Origin: SpSt-333 sp040751955
Lineage (GTDB): Bacteria; Bacteroidota; Ignavibacteria; UBA10030; UBA8401
NCBI GenBank assembly: GCA_040751955.1
Contig: JBFMFY010000006.1
Location: 1 to 64,000 of the forward strand
Reading direction: 5' to 3'
Length of the DNA: 64,000 nucleotides
Positions 51,064 through 60,043 of the stretch are shown piece by piece. Every line of letters begins with the position of its first letter. The stretch's first letter is position 1. The notes below the pieces were generated by a model. It was not told where the DNA came from, did not search any database, and saw only the letters and a program-made list of their open reading frames with translations. The position numbers and the translations under genes are program-made.

Positions 51064-52733
51064 AGTTTTTTGTCTTCATATTATTTCTCCTTCACGTTCT
51101 TCTTGCCCAACTTCCGGAAACATCCTATCCTGTTACAGCAATAGATCCGAAAAATATGCGTGATTATCCCGGCGGCAGAGGCGAGCACCAACTCATTGTT
51201 TATACTTCCGCCTATGGCAAACCGACTACCGGGACAAACCAATGGGGGATCGAAGCAACAGTTAAAGATAGTATCGTCATTAAGGTTGGCGGGAACAATT
51301 CTCCGATACATACCGGAGAATATATCCTTTCCGGACACGGTCGCGCACGGATATTTCTCACCAACAATGTACGCATCGGTTCCAAAATATTGTTGATGGA
51401 CTCAATGGTAACGGTGACGTTCGATCTTGAGTCGTTCAAGATTTACACCGGCATGCGGCAGAAAGAATTGAAACAGAAGTACGAAAAGATCCGCTCATAT
51501 CTCTCGAATGATGAACTGTCGGCGCTCGGAAAGATCATCGATACGCTCAACGTGATTCGGGGAGATGCTGCGGTGGGGGTTAACGTCGTGGTTGATTCAG
51601 CATTGTACGAACAGGGAATGAGGCTGCTCGACGAAGTGGAATACCGGATTACGACCTCTCCTGCGATCGAAGGACGGGGTGTCTGGCATCGTCCAAAAGA
51701 GAAAACGCGCGGGGAGATCACATCGCTCATGAAAAAGTATTCGGATGCCGGATTCAACATGATGTTTGTGGAAACGATCTGGAACGGCGAAACGATCTAT
51801 CCCGGATTTATTGCCCGGCAGAAAACAGAATTTACAGGTTTCGATCCGCTTCGGGTTTTCATCGATGAGGGGAGAAAATACGGGATCGACGTTCATGCGT
51901 GGATTCATACTTTCTTTATCGGTGTTGCTTCAACAGCAAACGATTCTGCCTCTCATTTCCTTCTTCAACAGCATCCCGACTGGCAGTTGATAAAACGAAA
52001 CGGCGAAAAAATCTCCAAAGCGGAACCGGGATACATATTTCTGAATCCTGCACTCCCGGCTGTGCAGGAGTATGCCGCGTCATTGTACAAAGAGGTGCGA
52101 ACATTGTATCCCGATATTGCCGGTCTTCAAATGGATTATATTCGGTACCCGATCAACGTACCTCTGGAAGAATCGTCGGATTACAGCGAATACTCCCGGG
52201 CGGAATTCAAAAAAATTTCCGGTGTCGATCCGATGGAGATAAATCCGTCCGATTATCCGGACCATTGGGTTCAATGGCAGAAGTGGCGTGAGGAAGTGAT
52301 TACTGATTTTGTAAAAAAGATCCGCTGGGAAAATCCGGAAGTGCTTTTATCAGCGGACATTTTTCCCGATATTGAGGAGGCGACAAAAGCGAAGTTGCAG
52401 GATTGGAGGGAATGGGCGAACCGGGGATATGTCAATGTGCTCGTTCCGATGGCATATTCAACAAATGCGGATTGGGTCGGCGAAACACTAATAAAAGTCC
52501 GAGCAATCGTCGGAGATCAGCATCCGCTCTATGCTGGCATCGCACCATACTTGCAATTGACACCGTTGAATCTTTTACAGCAGATAGAAAAATGCCGTGA
52601 AGTAAATATGCAGGGGATAATTCTGTTTGCCTCTCACAATCTTAGTGATGAACAGCTTCGTTTGCTGGCTATCGGACCGTTCAGGACAAAAGCCCATCCG
52701 CCTCAATTGATCCATAAATCTCAAAAACCATAA
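51060..52733 (+). CDS. Secreted glycoside-hydrolase-like protein (GHL10/DUF187 type)
   Basis: 557 aa. A signal peptide (about residues 1-17) and an N-terminal beta-rich and helical region of about 200 residues are followed by a GHL10-type TIM barrel. Its typical blocks are GRGVWHRPKEKTRGE, FNMMFVETIWNG, KYGIDVHAWIHTFFIG, FLNPALPAVQEY, LQMDYIRYP and VLVPMAYSTNADWV. Members hydrolyse or bind polysaccharides such as peptidoglycan-related or exopolysaccharide chains; the substrate here is unknown. The start is GTG 51060 overlapping the NUDIX stop. Confidence 0.88.
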   Translation: MKFFVFILFLLHVLLAQLPETSYPVTAIDPKNMRDYPGGRGEHQLIVYTSAYGKPTTGTNQWGIEATVKDSIVIKVGGNNSPIHTGEYILSGHGRARIFLTNNVRIGSKILLMDSMVTVTFDLESFKIYTGMRQKELKQKYEKIRSYLSNDELSALGKIIDTLNVIRGDAAVGVNVVVDSALYEQGMRLLDEVEYRITTSPAIEGRGVWHRPKEKTRGEITSLMKKYSDAGFNMMFVETIWNGETIYPGFIARQKTEFTGFDPLRVFIDEGRKYGIDVHAWIHTFFIGVASTANDSASHFLLQQHPDWQLIKRNGEKISKAEPGYIFLNPALPAVQEYAASLYKEVRTLYPDIAGLQMDYIRYPINVPLEESSDYSEYSRAEFKKISGVDPMEINPSDYPDHWVQWQKWREEVITDFVKKIRWENPEVLLSADIFPDIEEATKAKLQDWREWANRGYVNVLVPMAYSTNADWVGETLIKVRAIVGDQHPLYAGIAPYLQLTPLNLLQQIEKCREVNMQGIILFASHNLSDEQLRLLAIGPFRTKAHPPQLIHKSQKP

Positions 52734-52742
52734 GGAGTATCA

Positions 52743-53654
52743 GTGAGTCTTTTAGTTGTTGGTTCTGTTGCTATTGATGATATTGAAACGCCGTTTGGGA
52801 AAGCGGAAAATGTTCTCGGCGGTTCTGCAGTTTACATTGCTGTAGCCGCCAGTTATTTCACACCCAACGTACGATTGGTTGGCGTTGTTGGGGGCGACTA
52901 TCCGCAGGAAGCGATCGCCTTTTTAAAAGAACGACATATCGATCTTGAAGGCTTGGAGATTATAAAGGAAGGGAAAACCTTCCACTGGACTGGGCGGTAT
53001 CATTACGACCTGAACAATCGCGACACGCTTGCGTTGAACTTGAACGTCTTCGAGAAATTCAATCCTAAAATTCCAGACTCATATAAAAAATCAAAATACA
53101 TCTGCCTCGGTAATATCGATCCGGCGTTGCAGCGCCGCGTGCTTGAACAAGTGGAGAAACCGAAACTCGTCGTCGGAGATACAATGAATTTTTGGATCGA
53201 CACGAAACGGGATGAACTTGTCAAAACAATCCCGATGTTCGATGCGTTCATTCTGAACGATTCTGAAGCGCGTCTTCTTAGCAGTGAGCCGAATCTGCTG
53301 CGGGCGGCACGCAAAATACGTGAAATGGGTGCAAAGACCTTGATCATAAAAAAAGGGGAGCATGGCGCTTTGTTGTTCCACGAAGATCAGATCTTTTCCG
53401 CGCCGGCATATCCTCTAGAAGATATTTTTGACCCGACCGGAGCGGGGGATACATTTGCTGCGGGATTCACAGCATGGCTGGCAAAGACGGAAGATCTATC
53501 CCACGAGAACTTTAAACGCGCGGTCATTTATGGAAGTACGATGGCATCGTTCTGCGTTGAGAAGGTTTCGGTGGATGGGCTGCGGGATCTATCCTATTTG
53601 AAAATACAAGACCGGTTCCGTGAGTTTAAAGAGTTGTCACGATTTGAAGAGTAG
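52743..53654 (+). CDS. PfkB family sugar/nucleoside kinase
   Basis: A 303-aa ribokinase-fold kinase. The N-terminal VVGSVAIDDIETPFG and the sugar-site GGSAVYIAVAASYF are followed by the C-terminal signature DPTGAGDTFAAGFTAWLA with the catalytic aspartate. It phosphorylates a sugar or nucleoside; the substrate is not predictable. It starts at GTG 52743, with AAGGAG seven bases upstream, and is followed by a terminator. mtnA comes next, and some MtnA pathways use 5-methylthioribose kinases, but those belong to another fold. Confidence 0.9.
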   Translation: MSLLVVGSVAIDDIETPFGKAENVLGGSAVYIAVAASYFTPNVRLVGVVGGDYPQEAIAFLKERHIDLEGLEIIKEGKTFHWTGRYHYDLNNRDTLALNLNVFEKFNPKIPDSYKKSKYICLGNIDPALQRRVLEQVEKPKLVVGDTMNFWIDTKRDELVKTIPMFDAFILNDSEARLLSSEPNLLRAARKIREMGAKTLIIKKGEHGALLFHEDQIFSAPAYPLEDIFDPTGAGDTFAAGFTAWLAKTEDLSHENFKRAVIYGSTMASFCVEKVSVDGLRDLSYLKIQDRFREFKELSRFEE

Positions 53655-53682
53655 TCATTCACAACCGTGTTTCACTATTTCA

Positions 53683-53711
53683 CTCCCGCCGATGCGGGAG
53701 TTTGATTTTTT
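53683..53711 (+). terminator. Rho-independent terminator
   Basis: CTCCCGC (53683-53689) pairs with GCGGGAG (53694-53700) around a four-base loop, followed by TTTGATTTTTT. It ends the transcript of the PfkB-kinase gene just before mtnA. Confidence 0.85.
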
Positions 53712-53721
53712 GGAACAATAA

Positions 53722-54759
53722 ATGATACAATCAATCGAATGGCTCGGCGATAAAGTACGGTTTCTTGACCAGACCGAACTGCCGAATCGCGAAGTCTATA
53801 TTGAAACTGGGGAGATCGCAGTACTGGCAGAGGCAATCGTCACGCTGAAACTCCGCGGCGCCCCTCTGATCGGAATTTCCGCTGCGTACGGAGTGCTGCT
53901 CGGTCTTCTCCGTCATAAAGACTCTTCTGTCGAAATATTTCTTGAACATTTTCAAAACTCCGTTGAACTGCTGGAAAAAACAAGACCGACGGCGAAGAAT
54001 CTTTTTTGGGCGTTGGAACGAATGCAGAATACTGCTCGTCTAAACACAACGAACGGTTCGAAAATGCTCTTTGACATACTGGAATCTGAAGCGCGGTCAA
54101 TCCATGACGAAGACAGGCGGATGTGCGACTCGATGGGCTTCTACGGCGCTCAATTAATTGAAGATGGAGCAACAGTTCTGACGCACTGCAATTCAGGATC
54201 TCTTGCTACGGGAGGGATTGGTACAGCACTTGGTGTAATAAAGACTGCACACCGTTCGGGTAAAAAGATTTCTGTCTTTGTGGATGAGACAAGACCGTTA
54301 TTACAAGGCGCACGGTTGACGATGTGGGAATTGCAGAAGGAAAATATTCCTTCGACACTCATCACAGATAACGCTGCTGCGTGGACGATCAAGCAGAAGA
54401 ATATTGATGCCATCATTGTCGGGGCGGACAGAGTTGTTGCCAACGGCGATACAGCAAATAAGATTGGTACGTACAACCTTGCAGTCCTGGCAAAAGAAAA
54501 CGGCATTCCTTTTTATATCGTTATCCCGACTTCGACGATTGATCTTTCTTTGACGATGGGAAACGATATTGCAATCGAAGAACGGAGTGCCGATGAAGTT
54601 GTTTTCTTCAGTGGAATTCCGACAGCACCGGCGGGAACGAAAGTATTTTCTCCTGCTTTCGATGTGACGCCGCATGAATATATTTCGGCGATCATAACGG
54701 AAAAAGGGGTTCACCGTCCGCCGTACGGCAGATCGTTGAAAGCAGCGGTGATGTCATGA
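53722..54759 (+). CDS. mtnA: S-methyl-5-thioribose-1-phosphate isomerase
   Basis: A 345-aa methionine-salvage enzyme converting methylthioribose-1-phosphate to methylthioribulose-1-phosphate. It has the active-site cysteine in THCNSGSLATGGIGTALG and the catalytic aspartate region IIVGADRVVANGDTANKIGT. The start region RGAPLIGISAAYG is typical. The neighbouring eIF2B-like family is excluded by the cysteine and the conserved LKLRGAPLIG. The TGA overlaps the recO ATG (ATGA). Confidence 0.95.
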   Translation: MIQSIEWLGDKVRFLDQTELPNREVYIETGEIAVLAEAIVTLKLRGAPLIGISAAYGVLLGLLRHKDSSVEIFLEHFQNSVELLEKTRPTAKNLFWALERMQNTARLNTTNGSKMLFDILESEARSIHDEDRRMCDSMGFYGAQLIEDGATVLTHCNSGSLATGGIGTALGVIKTAHRSGKKISVFVDETRPLLQGARLTMWELQKENIPSTLITDNAAAWTIKQKNIDAIIVGADRVVANGDTANKIGTYNLAVLAKENGIPFYIVIPTSTIDLSLTMGNDIAIEERSADEVVFFSGIPTAPAGTKVFSPAFDVTPHEYISAIITEKGVHRPPYGRSLKAAVMS

Positions 54760-55523
54760 TTGTTGAAACGGAAGGAGTTGTCCTTCATGCGATGGATTTT
54801 CGCGACACCAGCAAGATTGTCACGGTGTACACGAAAAAATTCGGGAAGGTTAAAGTTATTGCAAAAGGAGTGAGGAGCCGGAAGAATAAATTCGGTTCTT
54901 CTCTCGAGCCGATGACGATCGCATTGCTCGTTTTCTATAAAAAAGAACAGAAAGATTTACATCTTCTATCCAAGAGCGAGATCGCGGTTGTTCTGAACAA
55001 CGTGCAGATGAGTCCGGACAGGATATTTACGGGGCTTGCGCTCATCGAACTGATAACGATGGTGATGCACGATGAAGAAGAGAATGCTAAAGTGTACGAG
55101 TTGCTCGTTCGGTCGTTACAAGCGGTCAATCAAACGGAAAAGAATCATATAAATATACTTTTGTCATTCATGGTAAAATTATTCGGAGAGTTGGGCTTTG
55201 GCATGGATCTTGGAGAATGTTCGGTGTGCCGGAAAGGGGTCGATGTGCTGAATGTTCCTTATCTCTTCCTTCGGCTCTCCGACGGAAAGATAACATGTTC
55301 AAATTGCGCCGACGCACAGCATTCAGGTGGAACGAAAATCAACAACGGGCTGTGGAAGTCCCTTTACTTTCTTCAAACAGGTGACGTCGAAAAATCGGCA
55401 ACGCTGACGTTGTCATCTGCTGCCAAAAACGATCTCATTGCAACATTGGAATCGTATCTTCGTTATCATGTTGAAGGTTCCAGAACTTTGAAATCTCTTT
55501 CAATGTTATACTCGACACAATAA
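54756..55523 (+). CDS. recO: DNA repair protein RecO
   Basis: A 255-aa recombination mediator that loads RecA with RecR. The N-terminal OB fold begins VETEGVVLHAMDFRDTSKIVTVYTKKFG. A helical domain and a zinc finger follow, with CSVCRKG and CSNCADAQ. The length is usual. It overlaps mtnA by four bases and is followed 39 bases later by the HtrA-type protease gene. Confidence 0.94.
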   Translation: MIVETEGVVLHAMDFRDTSKIVTVYTKKFGKVKVIAKGVRSRKNKFGSSLEPMTIALLVFYKKEQKDLHLLSKSEIAVVLNNVQMSPDRIFTGLALIELITMVMHDEEENAKVYELLVRSLQAVNQTEKNHINILLSFMVKLFGELGFGMDLGECSVCRKGVDVLNVPYLFLRLSDGKITCSNCADAQHSGGTKINNGLWKSLYFLQTGDVEKSATLTLSSAAKNDLIATLESYLRYHVEGSRTLKSLSMLYSTQ

Positions 55524-55562
55524 GAACTTGTATTCTGAAAAATTAAAAGGAGAAACAATCGT

Positions 55563-57077
55563 ATGAAACGTTCCGTATTCGCCGCATTTGTCTTCATCGT
55601 TATTGGTGCCATTTTCGGAGCAGTACTTGTCTCTGATCTCGGCGGAACAGAATTTGGCTTTGCACAGCAAAAGAGTATCAAACTGGGCTCTGATCAGAAA
55701 GTACAAAAGTCCGATCTGAACCTGCAGGCAGCCAACGATGCTTTCGTTAAAGTATCGAAAGAAGCGACGCCAGCCGTTGTCTCCGTCGTTGTCACAACAA
55801 AAGCCCGGCAGAATCCTCATGCCGATGAATTCTTCCGTTTCTTTCCCGATTTCAGATTCCGTCAACCTGACGAACAATCGCAAGGAGCAGGATCTGGAGT
55901 GATCGTATCAAAGGACGGTTATATTATCACGAACAATCACGTTGTCGAAAATGCGGCTGATGACGGAATTGAAGTAGTATTGAACGACACACGCCGGTTC
56001 AAAGCAAAACTTGTCGGCACCGATCCGCTGACCGATGTCGCAGTTATTAAAGTGGAAGGAAATGATTTACCGGTGGCTGTGCTCGGCAATTCGGATGACG
56101 TACAAGTAGGACAGTGGGCGCTGGCGATCGGCAATCCGTTGGGTTTAACATCAACGGTGACTGCCGGCATCATCAGCTACATCGGACGCAGCATTCGGAT
56201 TATTGCTGATAGTTACGGCGTTGAGAATTTCATTCAAACAGATGCCGCGGTCAATCCGGGGAACAGCGGCGGCGCGCTTGTTAATATTTACGGCGAAGTG
56301 ATCGGAATTAATACAGCCATTGCGACAACCAACCAGCGGTATCAGGGATACTCGTTTGCGATCCCGATCAACCTTGCAAAGAGTGTTGCCGAAGATCTGA
56401 TTCTTCACGGAAAGGTTGAGAGGGGATACATCGGCGTTTCAATTTCCCAAGTTGATGAAACGCTTGCAAAAGCAAATGGACTCGACAAAGCGGAAGGTGT
56501 TTTTGTTCAAGAGGTGATCGGCGAAGCTGCTAAAGCTGCAGGTGTTCGTGCCGGCGATATTATTCTTTCCATCGATGGTAAAATAATGAAAGCACCGAAC
56601 GAGTTGCAGGCGTACATCGCCAGCAAACACCCCGGTGACAAAGTGAAATTGATGATCTGGCGCGACGAAAAGAAAATTGAAAAAGTGGTGACGCTGAAAC
56701 CGCGCACGGAACGGGATGTCGCATCCAATGCATCGGGCGACGATGAAGAAGAGTCATCGGTCGAAGAAGCATCGTCCAAGTCTGTCGATTTTGAATCGCT
56801 CGGATTCTCCGTGCGGAAAGCGGATGCCAGAACGATGAAAGAACGGCAGGTGAACAGCAATATTCTGGTTGCAAATGTCAAACCGTACAGTGAAGCGGCA
56901 ACCCGGCAATTGCGGGAAGGAGATATCATTCTTGACGCAGATCGAAAGCCGGTGAGCAATATTACCGAGTTGGAAAAAGTAATAAAATCTAAAAAACCGG
57001 GAGATGCTTTAATGTTGCGCGTTAAAGGACCTCAAGGTGCTCCCCGGTTCGTTTCGGTGATGATTCCGCAGAAATGA
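55563..57077 (+). CDS. HtrA/DegP-family (Do) periplasmic serine protease
   Basis: 504 aa. An N-terminal hydrophobic helix (residues 5-24) serves as signal or anchor. The trypsin-like domain carries the triad His126 (NNHVV), Asp158 (LTDVAV) and Ser235 (GNSGG). Two PDZ domains follow, about residues 285-375 and 415-500. They are separated by a very acidic linker (DDEEESSVEEASS). It degrades or refolds damaged envelope proteins. AAAAGGAG precedes the ATG, and a bidirectional terminator follows. Confidence 0.95.
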   Translation: MKRSVFAAFVFIVIGAIFGAVLVSDLGGTEFGFAQQKSIKLGSDQKVQKSDLNLQAANDAFVKVSKEATPAVVSVVVTTKARQNPHADEFFRFFPDFRFRQPDEQSQGAGSGVIVSKDGYIITNNHVVENAADDGIEVVLNDTRRFKAKLVGTDPLTDVAVIKVEGNDLPVAVLGNSDDVQVGQWALAIGNPLGLTSTVTAGIISYIGRSIRIIADSYGVENFIQTDAAVNPGNSGGALVNIYGEVIGINTAIATTNQRYQGYSFAIPINLAKSVAEDLILHGKVERGYIGVSISQVDETLAKANGLDKAEGVFVQEVIGEAAKAAGVRAGDIILSIDGKIMKAPNELQAYIASKHPGDKVKLMIWRDEKKIEKVVTLKPRTERDVASNASGDDEEESSVEEASSKSVDFESLGFSVRKADARTMKERQVNSNILVANVKPYSEAATRQLREGDIILDADRKPVSNITELEKVIKSKKPGDALMLRVKGPQGAPRFVSVMIPQK

Positions 57078-57090
57078 TGTTTCCAGGAAC

Positions 57091-57125
57091 AAAAAAGCCG
57101 CTGAGTGAATTGCAGCGGCTTTTTT
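57091..57125. terminator. Bidirectional terminator between the protease gene and ackA
   Basis: GCCGCTG (57097-57103) pairs with CAGCGGC (57113-57119) across a nine-base loop. The stem is flanked by six As on the left and six Ts on the right. It can therefore terminate both the plus-strand protease transcript and the minus-strand ackA transcript. Confidence 0.92.
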
Positions 57126-57143
57126 ATTTCGTCATCAAAATGT

Positions 57144-58352
57144 TTATTTCTTTTTAACGTTCTTCACAACCTCTTTTGTCTCCATCGCAATCATCAGTTC
57201 CTCGTTTGTCGGAATAACGAACACACCTGCCCGAGATTTTGAAGTATTGATCGCTTTTTCCTTTTCTTTGGAACTGTTCGCAGATTTATCCACTTCAATT
57301 CCTAAATAGTCAAGATTTTCACACACCGCTTTTCGCACATCGGGACTGTTTTCACCGATGCCGCCTGTGAACACAAGAGCATCCAAACCTCCGAGAGCAG
57401 CCACGTATGCACCAATGTATTTTTTAATCCGGTAACAGAAAACATCAAACGCCAATTTCGCTTTTTTGTTTCCCTCGTTCATTTCAGCAATAACTTCACG
57501 CATATCGCTGCTGACACCGGAAATGCCCTGCAAACCGCTATGTTTGTTCAGCAATGTATTTGCTTCGGAATAATTCAATCCTTCTTTTGCCATAACATAC
57601 AGTATCACTGAAGGATCAACATCACCGCTGCGCGTTCCCATCAGCAGACCTTCAAGTGGTGTGAATCCCATGGAAGTATCGATCGAGATACCCTTATCAA
57701 TGGCTGCAATGCTGCACCCGTTGCCGAGATGACAGGTGATGATCTTTAGTTTTTTTAAATCTTTCTTCAACAGCTCTGACGCACGATTCGCTACATACGC
57801 ATGACTGGTACCATGAAATCCGTACCGACGTATTTTGTATTGTGTGTAGAGACTGTACGGAATGCCGTAGATATAGGCATACGGCGGAATTTCGTGATGA
57901 AATGCAGTATCAAATACACCGACCTGCGGAATATCGGAGAGATGGGTTTGACATGCATTAATACCGCGTAGGTTATGAGGATTATGCAGCGGTGCAATTT
58001 CAAAATTATCGCGGATGCCCTTGATCACTTCATCCGTAATGAGTACAGATCCCGTAAAAGTTTCAGCGCCGTGCACAACTCGATGCCCGACGGCATGGAT
58101 TTCTCCTTTGGAAGAAATGACGCCATGATTTTTGCTGAGGAGTACGGCAAGAATATATTCGATTGCAATCGTATGATCGAGAATATCGCCAGTAATTTTT
58201 ATTTCGTCTCCGTCAGCACGAATGTTTGTCAGCACGGCGCCGGTCATTCCGACGCGATCGACACTTCCTTTTGCAAGGAATATTTTTTTATCAACATCGA
58301 TAAGTTGGTACTTCACCGATGAACTGCCGCAATTTAAAACTAATATGTTCAT
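57144..58352 (-). CDS. ackA: Acetate kinase
   Basis: A 402-aa enzyme that makes acetate and ATP from acetyl phosphate. Both family signatures are present, VLNCGSSSVKYQL at the start and MGFTPLEGLLMGTRSGDVDP in the middle. YGFHGTSHAYV is also seen, as is the late VFTGGIGENSPDVR. Pta is not in the window. It probably works with acyl-CoA-producing enzymes such as the aldehyde dehydrogenase at 18-19 kb. It follows the hydroxyacyl-CoA dehydrogenase on the same strand after a 107-base gap containing heptad repeats. Confidence 0.97.
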   Translation of the reverse strand: MNILVLNCGSSSVKYQLIDVDKKIFLAKGSVDRVGMTGAVLTNIRADGDEIKITGDILDHTIAIEYILAVLLSKNHGVISSKGEIHAVGHRVVHGAETFTGSVLITDEVIKGIRDNFEIAPLHNPHNLRGINACQTHLSDIPQVGVFDTAFHHEIPPYAYIYGIPYSLYTQYKIRRYGFHGTSHAYVANRASELLKKDLKKLKIITCHLGNGCSIAAIDKGISIDTSMGFTPLEGLLMGTRSGDVDPSVILYVMAKEGLNYSEANTLLNKHSGLQGISGVSSDMREVIAEMNEGNKKAKLAFDVFCYRIKKYIGAYVAALGGLDALVFTGGIGENSPDVRKAVCENLDYLGIEVDKSANSSKEKEKAINTSKSRAGVFVIPTNEELMIAMETKEVVKNVKKK

Positions 58353-58382
58353 GCGATTTCTTTTCTGCGTTTAAATTATGCT

Positions 58383-58441
58383 GTTCAATGTTTTACGTTT
58401 CACGTTGCAGGAACAAATAAATTCACCTTAAAACATAAAAC
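58383..58441. repeat. Intergenic heptad repeats, two facing arrays
   Basis: Four 7-base units of the GTTTCAC family fill 58383-58410. Two more units lie at 58428-58441 in the opposite orientation (reading GTTTTAT/GTTTTAA on the minus strand). They occupy most of the gap between ackA and the hydroxyacyl-CoA dehydrogenase gene. The heptad resembles the arrays inside the genes at 18360 and 50118. Confidence 0.65.
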
Positions 58442-58459
58442 CTGACCTCGAGATGACAA

Positions 58460-59395
58460 TCACTCCGTAATTCTTTTCCCGTGATCGTCGTATTTAAAGA
58501 ATCCTTCACCTGTCTTTCTTCCGAGCTTTCCTTTCCGCACCATTTGGCGGAGGAGCGGGCATGGACGGTATTTTGCTTCACCCAACTCATGGAACAGTGA
58601 ATCCATCCACGCAAGCACTTCGTCGAGACCCATCATATCGGCAAGCTCCAAAGGTCCGTATCGGAATTCATATCCAAGCCTCATTGCTGTATCGATGCTC
58701 TCGGCAGTGGCGACACCTTCCATGAGAATATACATTGCCTCATTCAGCAGCGGTATGATGATGCGTGTTGTCACGAATCCGGGATATTCAAATACTTCAA
58801 TCGGTGTTTTGCCGAGACGCTGAGCGAGTTTTTTTACGGCGTTGAATGTTTCATCGGATGTCTTCATCCCGCGCACAAGTTCTACGAGAGGAACTTTCGG
58901 CACGGGATTCAAAAAATGCATGCCGATCACTTTGTCCGCCCGCTTTGTTGATGCTGCGAGTTTCGAAAGATTTAATGTGGAGGTGTTTGAAATCAGAATT
59001 GTATTTGGCTCACACAGCGAGTCGAGTTCGTGGAAGAGTTTCTTCTTCAACTCAAAATTTTCATCCACCGCTTCAATCACCACCGGGATATGAGCGACCG
59101 CTGAGAGTTCCGTATTTCCCTTTATGCGTGCGAGGATCGCCCGCTTTTCACTCTTCGTCATCGTCCAGCGGTGTATTTCGTTGTCGAGAGATTCGTCAAG
59201 ATACTTGAGTTGGTGGTGGAGTCTTTTCTCGGATTTTTCGATGGCTAGTACTTCAATTCCGGCAGTTGCAATGGTCTGTGCGATTCCTTGTCCCATTACA
59301 CCAAGTCCAATAACGGCAATGGTGTGGATCCCATCAGCATCTTTTTTAGATAATTGTATATCTCCCAATATATCGGATAATTGTGTCGTAGTCAT
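58460..59395 (-). CDS. 3-hydroxyacyl-CoA (3-hydroxybutyryl-CoA) dehydrogenase
   Basis: A 311-aa NAD(P)-dependent enzyme. The Rossmann fold begins IAVIGLGVMGQGIAQTIATAG. VIEAVDENFELKKKLF and the catalytic HFLNPVPKVPLVELV (His with the conserved Asn-Pro) follow. The C-terminal helical domain has YPGFVTTRIIIPLLNEAMY. It oxidises or reduces 3-hydroxyacyl-CoA in fatty-acid or butanoyl metabolism. A roughly 22-residue segment precedes the Rossmann strand. ATG 59395 is preferred over the upstream in-frame codon at 59506, which would add basic, unconserved residues. Confidence 0.92.
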   Translation of the reverse strand: MTTTQLSDILGDIQLSKKDADGIHTIAVIGLGVMGQGIAQTIATAGIEVLAIEKSEKRLHHQLKYLDESLDNEIHRWTMTKSEKRAILARIKGNTELSAVAHIPVVIEAVDENFELKKKLFHELDSLCEPNTILISNTSTLNLSKLAASTKRADKVIGMHFLNPVPKVPLVELVRGMKTSDETFNAVKKLAQRLGKTPIEVFEYPGFVTTRIIIPLLNEAMYILMEGVATAESIDTAMRLGYEFRYGPLELADMMGLDEVLAWMDSLFHELGEAKYRPCPLLRQMVRKGKLGRKTGEGFFKYDDHGKRITE

Positions 59396-59500
59396 AGTAT
59401 ACTTTTCAAGTACAGCGTCTCTGTGGTTATATAACAAGATTTGTACTCGAAATATCGCAAATTCCAAGCCAAGTTTCTTAAAATTTTTCCTCTCCAAACC

Positions 59501-59531
59501 TTTCAATTTAGACTAAAAACAGTTATATTTA
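59501..59531 (+). promoter_or_regulatory. Candidate promoter of the Fe-S assembly operon
   Basis: TTTCAA at 59501-59506 and TATATT at 59524-59529 are 17 bases apart. The same bases read TTTC-N19-TATATTTA, and TATATTTAC is shared exactly with the HU promoter. The leader would be about 100 bases, enough for an Rrf2-type operator. The remainder of the 244-base divergent gap shows nothing else clear. Confidence 0.4.
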
Positions 59532-59639
59532 CCCAGTCAGAAGAACATTCGAAACAAATGTCTTATCAAAGTTGTTAATAGATTCGAGTTCTTCTCTTTT
59601 TTTGGAATGAAATAGGACTTCAACAGTCGTATTTGAAGA

Positions 59640-60041
59640 ATGCTCAAGTTATCGAAAAAAGTTGAATACGGTTTGATCGCCATCCGGCATATTGCGTCGA
59701 TGAATAACCAGATCTCGACGGTGAAGGAAATCTCTGACAAGTACAACATTCCCAATGAAGTCTTGGCGAAAGTGATGCAGAAGTTGACGAGAGGGAAGTT
59801 GATCATCTCACATCAAGGTGCGATGGGTGGGTACACGATGGCGCGCAGTGCAAATGACATTTCGGTTATGGATGTCATTGGAGTGGTAGAAGGAACGCAG
59901 GTCGGCATTGCGCAATGTTTTGCCGAAGCGCCGGAGAACTGCTCGATCTATCTGAATTGCACGATTAAAAACCCTCTGGGAAAAATTCAACACAATCTTG
60001 AGCATGTCTTTGCCTCGATGAAAGTTTCTGAGATTGTCTGA
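59640..60041 (+). CDS. Rrf2/IscR-family Fe-S-sensing regulator
   Basis: A 133-aa winged-helix regulator. It begins MLKLSKKVEYGLIAIRHIA and has a helix-turn-helix with EISDKYNIPNEVLAKVMQKL. Three cysteines in AQCFAEAPENCSIYLNC (spacing C-x7-C-x5-C) resemble the [2Fe-2S] ligands of IscR, where spacing is x5 and x5. It is the first gene of the Fe-S assembly operon and probably adjusts its expression to cluster supply. It is separated by two bases from the desulfurase gene. Confidence 0.9.
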   Translation: MLKLSKKVEYGLIAIRHIASMNNQISTVKEISDKYNIPNEVLAKVMQKLTRGKLIISHQGAMGGYTMARSANDISVMDVIGVVEGTQVGIAQCFAEAPENCSIYLNCTIKNPLGKIQHNLEHVFASMKVSEIV

Positions 60042-60043
60042 GC

